A stretch of 64,000 nt of DNA from Stigmatella erecta (lineage in GTDB: Bacteria; Myxococcota; Myxococcia; Myxococcales; Myxococcaceae): NCBI RefSeq assembly GCF_900111745.1, contig NZ_FOIJ01000001.1, positions 124,001 to 188,000 of the forward strand. The letters are read 5' to 3'. Shown one piece after another: positions 47,884 to 56,615 of this stretch (the stretch's first letter is position 1; every line of letters starts with the position of its first letter). The position numbers and the translations under genes are program-made. The notes beneath the pieces were generated by a model. That model did no database searches, was not told the DNA's origin, and saw nothing but the letters and a program-made list of their open reading frames with translations.

Positions 47884-49079
47884 GTCCCTCGCCCGTGGCC
47901 GTGGAGCCGTCCCTGAGCCTGCGGGACCCGTTGAGCCAGCAGCCCCTGCACCTGCTGGCCCCGGGGGTGCTGTCCGATGGCGCCACGTCTTGGCCGGTGG
48001 TGGATGGCATTCCGTACCTGCGCACGGGCCGCGAGGCGCTCCAGGCCGAGGTGCTCGCCGCGCTGAAGCGGGGGGACCGCCGCCTGGCGCTGGCCCACCT
48101 GCTGCGGGACCAAGATGACTGGGCCCGCTCCCCGCCGCCCACCCTGGAGCAGGCGCTGGAGGTGGTGGACGGCGTCGGCGCGGGCACCCTGGGGCTGCGC
48201 CAGGCGATGGAGCGGCTGCACTTCGGCCCGGTGGCGCACTACTTCACGCACCGCTGGTCGGCGCCCACGTTTCTGAGCGCCCTGGGGCTGCTGGCGCAGC
48301 ACTGGGACACGCCCCCGTGCGTGGTGGAGATCGCCTGCGGCATCGGCCAGGTGCTCCGCGAGGTGACCCAGCGCGGCACGCCGGGGGTGGGCATCGACGT
48401 GGTGTTCGCCAAGCTGTGGCTGGCGCGCCACTTCGTCGTCCCCGAGGCGAGCCTGGTGTGCGTGGATGCCACGGTGGCGCTGCCGCTGGAGCCCCTCGCG
48501 GGGGCGGCCGTGCTGTGCCATGACGCGCTCTATTTCCTGCTGGAGAAGCGGCGGGTGCTGTCGGAGATGCGCCGCGTGGCCGGTGCCTCGGGCCGCGTGC
48601 TGGTGGGCCACGCCCACAACCGCCTCGTGGACCAGCGCGGCATCGGCGGTGTGCCGCTCACCCCCGAGGAGTACGCGGCGCTGCTGCCCGGCGCGGCTTG
48701 CTATGACGACTCCGACTTCGTCACGTCCTTCCTGGAGGGCAAGGCCGCCCCGGCGCGCGCCCCGGCGGCCCTGGGCAGCGCGGAGGCCCTGTGCTTCAGC
48801 GCCCCGGCGGGCCCCGCGCGGGGCGCCATCGACTTCGGACGGCCCCATCCGGGGGCGCGGTTGAAGCCCAACCCGTTGCTGGTGGAGCGCAACGGCCTGT
48901 TGCACCCCTCCTGGCCCTCGCCCGGTCTGGCCGACGAGTACGCCTGCGCGAACTACCTGGGCGGGCACCCCTCGCCGGGCGCGGACCTCCTGCGCCGGGC
49001 CGCCTCGGGCCTGGTGGATGACGAGATCGCGCTTCTGGCCCGGCGGCGGATGCTGCTGGCGCTGCCCGAGCGGTGGTGA
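47880..49079 (+). CDS. Class I methyltransferase, unusual N-terminus
   Basis: A 399-residue protein. The central Rossmann fold (about 130-260) has motif I VVEIACGIGQVLREV and AVLCHDALYFLLEKRRVLSEM, which match SAM-dependent methyltransferases. The first 60 residues resemble a short Trm112-like segment (LSQQPLHLLAPGVL, then DGIPYLRTG) without the zinc cysteines. The C-terminal 130 residues are unassigned. GTG 47880 overlaps the HD gene stop. The YcaO gene follows after 46 bases. Confidence 0.78.
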   Translation: MSPSPVAVEPSLSLRDPLSQQPLHLLAPGVLSDGATSWPVVDGIPYLRTGREALQAEVLAALKRGDRRLALAHLLRDQDDWARSPPPTLEQALEVVDGVGAGTLGLRQAMERLHFGPVAHYFTHRWSAPTFLSALGLLAQHWDTPPCVVEIACGIGQVLREVTQRGTPGVGIDVVFAKLWLARHFVVPEASLVCVDATVALPLEPLAGAAVLCHDALYFLLEKRRVLSEMRRVAGASGRVLVGHAHNRLVDQRGIGGVPLTPEEYAALLPGAACYDDSDFVTSFLEGKAAPARAPAALGSAEALCFSAPAGPARGAIDFGRPHPGARLKPNPLLVERNGLLHPSWPSPGLADEYACANYLGGHPSPGADLLRRAASGLVDDEIALLARRRMLLALPERW

Positions 49080-49125
49080 GCCTTCACCGAGCGGCACCCT
49101 TTCCAACCCCCATGCAGGAGCTGTC

Positions 49126-50598
49126 ATGAGCTTGAGAGAAGCCCGGGAAACCTATCTCCGCGCGATGCCCCAGGGAGAGCTGGAGCTGTTCCGCATCGAT
49201 GGTCTGGACCGGCTGAGCGTGCCGGTCGTCGCTGGCAGCCTCCGGGCGCCCAACGGGCTGTGGTTCCTCTCCTATGGCTATGGCAGTACGCAGGAGGAGG
49301 CCGAGGTCAGCGCGCTGGGAGAGCTGGCCGAGTACGTGTTCACCAGCCAGGCCCTGGGCGCGATGCCCCTGTTCCAGGGCAGCTACACCGCGCTGGTGAA
49401 AAGCCGTGGTGCCCAGGGGGTGGCGGATCCGCTCACCCTGGGGTTGCCCGTGGGCAGCCCCTACCACCCGGACATGCCGCTGACCTGGGTGGAGATGAGG
49501 CGGTTCGCCACGGGCGAGCGCGTGCTGGTGCCGGAGGAGTACATCGTCAGCTACCCCGAGCAGCGCCGGGGGCGCTCGGCCGCGCTCATCACCCCCATCA
49601 CCAATGGCCAGGGCGCGGGGCTGAGCTTCTCCCAGGCGCTGGCCCACGCCCTGCTGGAGATCCTCCAGCGCGACGGCAACGGCTTGCAGTTCCGGGCGCT
49701 GGACCAGGGCACGGTGCTGGACCTGGAGGGCGCCTCCCTGCCGGCCTCCGTCGAGTCGCTGCTGGAGCACTACCGCCGCGCGGGCATCGAGGTGGTGGCG
49801 AAGCTGGCCAGCACCGAGTTCGGCATCGCCAACGTGTACGTGGTGGGCAACGATCCGAACCCCGGCGAGCAGCCGCTGATGGTCACCTCCTGTGGCGAGG
49901 CGGCGGATCCGGACCGGGACCGGGCCCTGCGCAAGGCGGTGCTGGAGTACGCCGCCTCCCGGTCGCGCAAGGCCTTCATGCACGGGCCCCTGGAGGCCGT
50001 GAACCGCGTGGCCCCGGCCGGGTACCTGGACCGGTTCCTGCCGTTGCTGGACCTGCACCTGGAAGAGACGCGCGCCCTGAACGCCATGATGGAGTGGGCC
50101 AGCATGCCCCTCAGCGTCCTGCGCAAGCTGACGTCCAGCACGCTCCACTGCCGCCACAAGGTCCCCTTCGGCTCGCTGCCCCAGTCCTCCGTGGCCGGGG
50201 AGCCCACCGCGCGCTGCGCGCAGGTGGTGGAGCGGCTCCAGGCGGCGGGCTTCGACATTCTGGTGGCGGACCTGCCGGCGGAGGATGGCTCCGCCCACGT
50301 CGTCAAGGCGCTCGTCCCCGGGCTGGAGGTGGAGACGATGTCCTACTACCGCATCGGGGAGCGGAACGTGGCCCGCCTGCTGTCGCGGGGGGATCCGCTG
50401 GTGGGCCTCGGGACTCCGCCCGAGGGCGCGCTGCCCGTGCGGCTGACCGCGGAGGCCCAGGAGCGGGTGGGCGGCCCCGCCTGGTTCAACGTCCGGCTGG
50501 CCGAGCAGCGCGTGGGGCGGCTCTACCCGCTCTACCGCGAGCCGAGTGACCACAGTGTCCAGATGGCCCTGAGGTCCCGCCGCTACGGCGGGGCCTGA
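49126..50598 (+). CDS. YcaO-family protein
   Basis: A 490-residue YcaO. These enzymes use ATP to activate peptide amides, giving azolines or thioamides in RiPPs or modifying ribosomal protein or methyl-CoM reductase residues. Visible family signatures are GYGSTQEEAEVSALGELAEY (the S-x-E-x-x-E ATP/Mg site), ITNGQGAGLS followed by ALLEILQRDGN, and VKALVPGLE, near residue 405. A C-terminal PxPxP, seen in RiPP cyclodehydratases, is not obvious (the tail is SRRYGGA), which argues for a non-azoline role. CAGGAG is five bases before ATG. TfuA is not adjacent. Confidence 0.9.
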   Translation: MSLREARETYLRAMPQGELELFRIDGLDRLSVPVVAGSLRAPNGLWFLSYGYGSTQEEAEVSALGELAEYVFTSQALGAMPLFQGSYTALVKSRGAQGVADPLTLGLPVGSPYHPDMPLTWVEMRRFATGERVLVPEEYIVSYPEQRRGRSAALITPITNGQGAGLSFSQALAHALLEILQRDGNGLQFRALDQGTVLDLEGASLPASVESLLEHYRRAGIEVVAKLASTEFGIANVYVVGNDPNPGEQPLMVTSCGEAADPDRDRALRKAVLEYAASRSRKAFMHGPLEAVNRVAPAGYLDRFLPLLDLHLEETRALNAMMEWASMPLSVLRKLTSSTLHCRHKVPFGSLPQSSVAGEPTARCAQVVERLQAAGFDILVADLPAEDGSAHVVKALVPGLEVETMSYYRIGERNVARLLSRGDPLVGLGTPPEGALPVRLTAEAQERVGGPAWFNVRLAEQRVGRLYPLYREPSDHSVQMALRSRRYGGA

Positions 50599-50621
50599 CA
50601 GGCGCCCCCCGAGGTGGAGGC

Positions 50622-51782
50622 TCAGCGCGTGCCGAGGGCCTCCACTTCGTAAAGGCTGATTCGCTCCGCGCCGGGAAACACGCTGAGGGCCTCCACGTCC
50701 AGCAGGGGCACCTTCAGCGTGCACGTCTCCCACTTTCCCGTGCCCTTGAACGTGCAGGCGGTGGGGTTCACGAACCAGGTGCCGCGCTCGGGATCCTTCA
50801 GGCCCGCCTCGGCGGGGGTCCGGACGATGGCGCGCAGCGCCCCCGGCCCCTGGGCCCGGACCCGCACGGACACCAGCTGCGCGAGGGGCGGCTCGAACTG
50901 CGCGCGCAGCGCGCCATCCGCCTCCCAGCTCTTGCCAAAGACGCCATTGCCCAGGTCCACCCCGGAGCGCTCCTTGCCATCGAACGCGTGGGAGGCCGCC
51001 TCCGCGCCCTGGAGCTTCGCGGGGGCCTGGGGCGTGCCCGGCCCGGTGGCGCTTGCCGCCAGGCCCGTCAGCGCTCCGGCCTGGGCGCCCTGCTGAATCA
51101 CCGCGGCGCTCAGCAGCGCCGGAGGGAGGTGCCCTCCCGGGGCGCACAGGGGCGCGAGCAGGTCGCGCAGGGACGGGTGGACGGGCAGCACGGGGCCCTG
51201 GGTGAGCGCCGCGGGGAGGAGCACGAAGCGAACCAGCTCCGTGCACGCAAGCCCGGTTCCCGGACCGGCGTGCTCCAGGTTCCAGCGCAGGGCCTCCGGT
51301 GAGGCCACGCTGCCCGAGGCGAGGGCCCCCTGGAAAGCCCGGCTGAAGAGGCTGGCACACGGGTTGCGCGGGCCCGGGCACTGGGTGCAGAGGGTCTCCA
51401 GCAGCCCACGCAGCCCCGGATAGGGCCCGGCCAGGGGGGCCCGGGCGTCCAGCGCATGGCCCAGCTCACAGGCCCGCCCCGGTGGCTCCGGGCACTGGGC
51501 GAGCTGTTTTTGGGCCTCGGCCAGGGGCGGGGCCTCCGCCGGGCTGGCCACGGCGGCCAGCAACGCCCGATCGAGCGTGTTACAGGCAGGTAACGGGCCG
51601 GTGGACGGGCCCTGGGGGGGGGAAGGGGCAAGGGGAGCCCCCGCCTGGGGAGTTTTCCCGCCGGAACCGGGGGCCTGGGCCTCTTCTGGCGGCTTTGCGG
51701 GGTGGGTGGCGCACCACATGCGCCCGAAGACGATCAGGGCCACCACCATGAGGAGAAGGGTTCGGAGCGGGAAGCGGCGCAA
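50622..51782 (-). CDS. Membrane-anchored or secreted protein, unknown
   Basis: A 386-residue protein with an uncleaved N-terminal membrane anchor or signal peptide (about 8-22, RTLLLMVVALIVFGRM), a Pro/Gly linker, a helical Cys-bearing domain (about 65-240, pairs of cysteines in CNTLD, QCPEPPGRACEL and LCTQCPGPRNPC that may form disulfides), and a C-terminal beta-rich domain (about 265-386) reminiscent of carbohydrate-binding jelly rolls. TTG 51782 is preferred, with AAGGAG seven bases upstream; TTG 51788 is the alternative. I do not recognise the family. Confidence 0.65.
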   Translation of the reverse strand: MRRFPLRTLLLMVVALIVFGRMWCATHPAKPPEEAQAPGSGGKTPQAGAPLAPSPPQGPSTGPLPACNTLDRALLAAVASPAEAPPLAEAQKQLAQCPEPPGRACELGHALDARAPLAGPYPGLRGLLETLCTQCPGPRNPCASLFSRAFQGALASGSVASPEALRWNLEHAGPGTGLACTELVRFVLLPAALTQGPVLPVHPSLRDLLAPLCAPGGHLPPALLSAAVIQQGAQAGALTGLAASATGPGTPQAPAKLQGAEAASHAFDGKERSGVDLGNGVFGKSWEADGALRAQFEPPLAQLVSVRVRAQGPGALRAIVRTPAEAGLKDPERGTWFVNPTACTFKGTGKWETCTLKVPLLDVEALSVFPGAERISLYEVEALGTR

Positions 51783-51856
51783 ATGCAAACTCCTTGATTC
51801 TCACCGGGAGCGGGGGTTATCAGCCGCCCGAGGTTCTAACCGTAACGGAGGCGTGC

Positions 51857-53254
51857 GTGGCTGAGACGTTTGACGTGGTGATCATCGGTTCCGGCCCCGG
51901 CGGCTACGTGGGTGCCATCCGGGCGGCTCAGCTGGGCCTGAAGACGGCCATCATCGAGAAGGACAAGCGCCTGGGGGGCACGTGCCTCCACCGGGGCTGC
52001 ATCCCGACCAAGTCCCTGCTGTGGACCGCGGAGCTGTTCCACCACATCCACGAGGCGGCCGACTTCGGCATCGACGTGGCCAGCCCGGTCATCAACTGGG
52101 CCAACGCCCAGAAGCACAAGGAGAAGGTGGTCACCAAGGGTGCCAACGGCATCGACTACCTGATGAAGAAGAACAAGATCTCCGTGTTCAAGGGCCACGG
52201 CCGCATCGCCGGCAAGGGCAAGGTGGAGGTGACGGCGGAGGACGGCTCCAAGCAGACGCTGGACACCAAGAACATCATCATCGCCACAGGCTCGGTGCCC
52301 AAGTCCCTGCCCAACGTGCAGGTGGACCACAAGAAGGTCCTCAACAGCGACTCCATCCTGCTCATCGACCGGGTGCCCAAGAGCATCATCGTGCTGGGCG
52401 CGGGCGCGGTGGGCTGTGAGTTCGCCTCCGTCTTCAACCACGTGGGCAGCCAGACGGCCATCGTCGAGTACATGCCCAACCTGCTGCCCATCGAGGACAT
52501 CGACGCCTCGAAGGAGCTGGAGAAGATCTTCAAGAAGCGGAAGATCGACGTGCACACCGGCGCCAAGGTGGAGAAGGTGGAGCACACCGCCACGGGCGTG
52601 AAGGTGACGATGACGGTGGGCAGCGAGACCAAGACGCTCGAGGCCGAGCTGCTGCTGTCGGCGGTGGGCCGGGCGCCGGTGACCGAGGATGTGGGCCTGC
52701 AGAAGACCGGCATCCAGCCCGAGCGGGGCTACATCAAGGTCGATCAGATGATGCGCACCTCGGAGCCCAACGTGTACGCCATCGGCGACGTCGTCCCCAC
52801 GGCGATGCTGGCGCACGTGGCGAGCGCCGAGGCGGTGCTGGCGGTGGAGCACATCGCGGGTAAGAACCCCACGCCCATCAATTACGATCTCGTGCCGTCG
52901 GCCACCTACTGCTACCCCGAAGTGGCCTCGGTGGGCCTCTCGGAGAAGAAGGCCAAGGAGCGCGGCTACGACGTGAAGACGGCGATCTTCCCGTTCAGCG
53001 CCGTCACCAAGGCCTCCATCTCCAACGAGGGCCACGGCATGGTGAAGGTCGTCTCGGACAAGAAGTACGACGAGGTGCTGGGCGTTCACCTCGTGGGCCC
53101 GCACGCCACCGAGCTGCTGGCCGAGGCCTGCGTGGCGCTCCGCCTGGAGATCACCACCGAGGAGCTCGCGCACACCATGCACGCGCACCCGACGCTCTCC
53201 GAGATCCTCAAGGAAGGCGCCGAAGCCACGCTGGGTCATCCGATCCACATCTGA
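51857..53254 (+). CDS. lpdA: Dihydrolipoyl dehydrogenase (E3)
   Basis: FAD flavoprotein reoxidising dihydrolipoamide in 2-oxoacid dehydrogenase and glycine cleavage complexes. The 465-residue protein has the FAD motif VVIIGSGPGGYVGA, the redox disulfide Cys43-Cys48 (CLHRGC, where many have CLNVGC), the NAD motif IVLGAGAVGCEFA and the C-terminal HAHPTLSE holding the catalytic His. GTG 51857 has CGGAGG five bases upstream. It is followed by two hairpins; lipA and E2 are a few genes on. Confidence 0.96.
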   Translation: MAETFDVVIIGSGPGGYVGAIRAAQLGLKTAIIEKDKRLGGTCLHRGCIPTKSLLWTAELFHHIHEAADFGIDVASPVINWANAQKHKEKVVTKGANGIDYLMKKNKISVFKGHGRIAGKGKVEVTAEDGSKQTLDTKNIIIATGSVPKSLPNVQVDHKKVLNSDSILLIDRVPKSIIVLGAGAVGCEFASVFNHVGSQTAIVEYMPNLLPIEDIDASKELEKIFKKRKIDVHTGAKVEKVEHTATGVKVTMTVGSETKTLEAELLLSAVGRAPVTEDVGLQKTGIQPERGYIKVDQMMRTSEPNVYAIGDVVPTAMLAHVASAEAVLAVEHIAGKNPTPINYDLVPSATYCYPEVASVGLSEKKAKERGYDVKTAIFPFSAVTKASISNEGHGMVKVVSDKKYDEVLGVHLVGPHATELLAEACVALRLEITTEELAHTMHAHPTLSEILKEGAEATLGHPIHI

Positions 53255-53267
53255 GCCTCACCCCGCC

Positions 53268-53326
53268 AGGCCGGGGCCTCTCCCGATGTCAGAAAGAGGG
53301 GCCCCTGGCCTCCCGCTTCAAGCGGG
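53268..53326 (+). terminator. Two hairpins after lpdA
   Basis: A longer interrupted hairpin (53268-53281 with 53295-53311) and CCCGC-TTCAA-GCGGG (53312-53326). No T-run, so rho-dependent or weak termination is possible. Confidence 0.4.
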
Positions 53327-53406
53327 AAGAATCGGCTTTCCTTGAATAATTCCGCTGAATGCTGCAACTTCCCGGCGCACTTTCCGCTGATTGGAAGGAG
53401 CACCGC

Positions 53407-55455
53407 ATGCAGCGTCGCACCGGCCTCACGCCCTGGAAGCTGTTCACCCTCTCGCTTCTGTCCGCCTTCGCGTGGGGGCAGGGGGGCTGTAACGCCGTCG
53501 AAGAGGCCGAGGTCGCTGTGCCCGCCGCCGAGCCCGCTCCCGCCGAGGCCGCGCAGCCGCTGGCCGTGACGGGCTTCGCCGAGCTTCACCACCACATGTT
53601 CGCCGAGGAGGCCTTCGGGGGCGGCTGGTTCCACGGGAGCCACACCGGCACGCTGTCGAGCTGCGATGGCGGCCTGCCCGAGAGCGACCACGCCCGGGTG
53701 CGCATGGATCTCAGCTCCATGCTCAACCTGTGCCCCAACTCGGGCAGCGTGAACCTGGGCGGCGTGCCGCTCTTGTCTTCGCTGTTCGGCATTGGCGGGG
53801 CCGTGGGCTCGGAGTTCATTGGCAAGATTGAAGGCACCGAGGGCGACACCGGCATCCACCTGGGCCGCATGAACGTGCCGAACCAGTGGCCGCGCTGGGA
53901 CACCATCGCCCACCAGCAGTCGTGGGAGGGCTGGCTCCAGAAGGCCCACCAGGGCGGCATGTCCCTGGTGATGATCTCCCTGGTGAGCAACAACTTTCTC
54001 TGCAGCGCGCTGCCCTACCAGAACCTCAAGCGCCCGTGCGACGAGATGGTGGATGTCGACGTGCAGCTCCAGATGGCGCGGGACTTCGATGCGCGCACGG
54101 GCTGGGCGGAGATCGCCCTGAGCCCGGCCCATGCCCGGCAGATCATCGCCTCGGGCAAGCTGGCGATGGTGCTCTCCATCGAGTCGAGCAAGCTGTTCGG
54201 CAGCAAGGACTGGCGCGCGGAGCTCAACCGCGTCCACGCGCTCGGCGTGCGCTCGCTCCAGCCCGTGCACCAGCTCGACAACCGCTTCGGCGGCGCGGCG
54301 CCCCACAACGCCATCTTCCAGGTCGCCCAGTTCCTGGAGAATTGCTACATCGACACCGACTGCGGCATCACCGGCAACGGGTTCACCCTGGGCTTCGACG
54401 TGGACTCCAGCTGCCGCAACGTCAAGGGGCTGACCGCTGACGGCAAGGCGCTCGTCCAGGAGATGATGAACCGCGGGATGATCATCGACGCGGCGCACAT
54501 GTCCGAGCGCAGCGTGCAGGACACCTTCTCGCTCTCGCAGGCCAACACCTACTACCCGCTGTTCATCTCCCACGGCCACTTCCGCGAGGTGATGAGCCCG
54601 GAGCTGGCCTCCACCGAGAAGACGACGCCCGCCTGGGTGGTGCGCTACCTCCGCCAGTCCGGAGGCATGTTCGGCCTGCGCACCGCGCACGACGAGACGC
54701 TCGAGTACTCGAAGTCCAGGGTCGCCAACAACTGCCAGGGCTCCACGCGCTCGCTGGCCCAGGCCTACGAGTTCGGCCGCCAGGGGCTGAAGGTGCCCAT
54801 GGGCTTCGGCGCGGACTTCAACGGCTTCATCCAGCAGACCCGCCCGCGCTTCGGGGAGCACGGGGCGTGCTCGGCCGGCTTCGCCGTCGAGGCGGATGAC
54901 CAGAAGAACCAGCAGCGCGTCTCGGGCCCGGGGCGCGTGGGCTCGGACCTCGACATCTACGGCCTGGCCCACGTGGGCCTGCTGCCGGACGTGGTGAAGG
55001 ACCTGAAGCAGCTGGGCGTGAACACCGCGGGCCTGGAGAGCTCGGCCGAGACGTTCATCCGCATGTGGGAGCGCGCCAACAGCCCCCGCAGCGGCATGGC
55101 GGACGCGGCGCTGGACATCGACACCAGCGGGGTGAAGCCCTACGTCGCCAAGGCCACCCGCGAGGCGGCATACCCGCAGATCTGCGGCAGGCGCTACGCC
55201 CCCGCCTCCAAGACGTTCGGCGAGAGCTGCCGCTTCGACCAGGAGTGCGGCAGCGGCACGTGCAGCGCGGATGACGCGTGCGGCGAGACCACCGGCACCT
55301 GCGTCTGCAAGTCCCACGCGGACTGCGGCTCCACCCAGTACTGTGGTTGGGGGCTCAACGAGGGCAAGTGCCAGCCCAAGAAGGCCAAGGGCGCCATCTG
55401 CGCCAACGGCTACGAGTGCCTCTCGAACTCGTGCAGCTGGCTGACCTGCCGCTAG
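53407..55455 (+). CDS. Peptidase M19-like secreted enzyme with C-terminal Cys-rich domain
   Basis: A 682-residue exported protein: signal sequence with a possible lipobox ending GQGGC (about residue 27), then an amidohydrolase/renal-dipeptidase-like barrel (about 60-580) with ELHHHMF, VMISLVSNNFL, SIESSK, DAAHMSERSV and ISHGHFREV, the last two fitting the M19 metal sites. After 600 come spaced cysteines CRFDQECGSGTC, CVCKSHADCG and CGWGLNEGKC, a Dickkopf-like Cys-rich module frequent in secreted myxobacterial proteins. It would act outside the cell on peptides, perhaps D-amino dipeptides; not proven. AAGGAG precedes the ATG. Confidence 0.75.
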   Translation: MQRRTGLTPWKLFTLSLLSAFAWGQGGCNAVEEAEVAVPAAEPAPAEAAQPLAVTGFAELHHHMFAEEAFGGGWFHGSHTGTLSSCDGGLPESDHARVRMDLSSMLNLCPNSGSVNLGGVPLLSSLFGIGGAVGSEFIGKIEGTEGDTGIHLGRMNVPNQWPRWDTIAHQQSWEGWLQKAHQGGMSLVMISLVSNNFLCSALPYQNLKRPCDEMVDVDVQLQMARDFDARTGWAEIALSPAHARQIIASGKLAMVLSIESSKLFGSKDWRAELNRVHALGVRSLQPVHQLDNRFGGAAPHNAIFQVAQFLENCYIDTDCGITGNGFTLGFDVDSSCRNVKGLTADGKALVQEMMNRGMIIDAAHMSERSVQDTFSLSQANTYYPLFISHGHFREVMSPELASTEKTTPAWVVRYLRQSGGMFGLRTAHDETLEYSKSRVANNCQGSTRSLAQAYEFGRQGLKVPMGFGADFNGFIQQTRPRFGEHGACSAGFAVEADDQKNQQRVSGPGRVGSDLDIYGLAHVGLLPDVVKDLKQLGVNTAGLESSAETFIRMWERANSPRSGMADAALDIDTSGVKPYVAKATREAAYPQICGRRYAPASKTFGESCRFDQECGSGTCSADDACGETTGTCVCKSHADCGSTQYCGWGLNEGKCQPKKAKGAICANGYECLSNSCSWLTCR

Positions 55456-55483
55456 GCAAGAGAGCAACCAGCGGGCCGCAGGC

Positions 55484-55515
55484 CACCGGAGGGGCGTCCA
55501 CGGGCCCTTCCGGTG
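55484..55515 (+). terminator. 12-base-pair hairpin after the dipeptidase gene
   Basis: CACCGGAGGGGC (55484-55495) pairs with GCCCTTCCGGTG (55504-55515, one G-U) across an eight-base loop, 28 bases after the stop. No T-run follows. Confidence 0.45.
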
Positions 55516-55554
55516 CCCCGGGCAGGGCCGTGCGTTAAAGAGGGAGGGTTGTCC

Positions 55555-55596
55555 AGAAGCCTTTGTCAGGGCTAACGCTTCGCGTTAGAGGCTTCT
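55555..55596 (+). promoter_or_regulatory. Nested inverted repeat upstream of lipA
   Basis: An outer repeat AGAAGCC/GGCTTCT (55555-55561 and 55590-55596) encloses a perfect 7-base-pair hairpin CTAACGC-TTC-GCGTTAG (55572-55588). It lies directly before the lipA promoter hexamer. Possible operator, or a cruciform or terminator-like element. Confidence 0.45.
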
Positions 55597-55599
55597 CGC

Positions 55600-55629
55600 T
55601 TGACCCTGCTTTTCCCCCAACCGTACAAG
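55600..55629 (+). promoter_or_regulatory. Predicted lipA promoter
   Basis: TTGACC (55600-55605), an 18-base spacer and TACAAG (55624-55629). The start would fall around 55635, about six bases from ATG 55641, so the mRNA would be nearly leaderless; there is no Shine-Dalgarno before the ATG. The same -10 hexamer appears at 63548. Confidence 0.5.
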
Positions 55630-55640
55630 GCCCGCGACCC

Positions 55641-56570
55641 ATGGCGACTCCCGATCGGTTCCCGCTTCCCCAGGTCTCCGAGAGCACCCGCAAACCCGAG
55701 TGGTTGAAGGTGCGCCTCCCGCATGGGGAGGGCTACGAGCGGGTGAAGGCCATCGTCAAACGCACGAAGCTGTCCACGGTGTGCGAGGAGGCCCGCTGCC
55801 CCAACATCGCCGAGTGCTGGGGCGGAGGCACCGCCACGGTGATGCTGATGGGCGAGGTGTGCACCCGGGCGTGCCGCTTCTGCCACGTGAAGGTGGGCGC
55901 GCCCCCGCCGCTGGATCCGATGGAGCCGGTGCACCTGGCCCAGGCCGTGCGGGAGATGGACCTGGAGTACATCGTCGTCACGTCCGTGAACCGCGATGAC
56001 CGGCCGGACGGCGGCGCCAGCCACTTCGCGCTGGCCATCCGCGAGCTGCGCCGGGAGAGCCCCAAGACGATCGTCGAGGTGCTCATCCCGGACTTCAAGG
56101 GCGTGGAGAAGGACCTGGCGACGGTGGCCGAGGCCCGGCCGCACGTGGTGGCCCACAACGTGGAGACCATCGAGCGCCTGACGCCCACGGTGCGCGACCG
56201 GCGCGCCGGCTACCGCCAGTCCCTGCGCGTGCTGGAGTACCTCAAGCGGCGCCCCGAGGGGCTCTACACCAAGAGCTCCGTCATGGTGGGGCTGGGCGAG
56301 ACGGACGCCGAGCTGGAGCAGACCTTCAAGGACCTGCGCGAGGCGGGCGTGGACGTGCTCACGCTGGGCCAGTACCTCCAGCCCTCCCAGTACCACCTGC
56401 GCGTGGAGCGCTTCGTCACCCCGGCGCAGTTCCAGGCGTACAAGACGCTGGCCGAGTCCTACGGCTTCCTCTATGTGGCCTCTGGCCCGCTGGTGCGCTC
56501 CAGCTACCGTGCCGCCGAGTTCTTCATGAAGGGACTCATGGAGCGCGAGCGCCTGGAGCGCATCGGTTAG
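55641..56570 (+). CDS. lipA: Lipoyl synthase
   Basis: Radical-SAM enzyme inserting two sulfurs into octanoyl chains to make lipoate. The 309-residue protein has both clusters: Cys48, Cys53, Cys59 (auxiliary, CEEARCPNIAEC) and Cys74, Cys78, Cys81 (radical-SAM, CTRACRFC), plus the C-terminal RSSY that ligates the auxiliary cluster. Length normal. It is followed 45 bases later by the E2 gene, its protein substrate, with lpdA and lipB nearby. Confidence 0.97.
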   Translation: MATPDRFPLPQVSESTRKPEWLKVRLPHGEGYERVKAIVKRTKLSTVCEEARCPNIAECWGGGTATVMLMGEVCTRACRFCHVKVGAPPPLDPMEPVHLAQAVREMDLEYIVVTSVNRDDRPDGGASHFALAIRELRRESPKTIVEVLIPDFKGVEKDLATVAEARPHVVAHNVETIERLTPTVRDRRAGYRQSLRVLEYLKRRPEGLYTKSSVMVGLGETDAELEQTFKDLREAGVDVLTLGQYLQPSQYHLRVERFVTPAQFQAYKTLAESYGFLYVASGPLVRSSYRAAEFFMKGLMERERLERIG

Positions 56571-56615
56571 TCCGCTAGTCCGCCGCCCCCCACCCTTAAG
56601 GACGGATCTCTTTCC

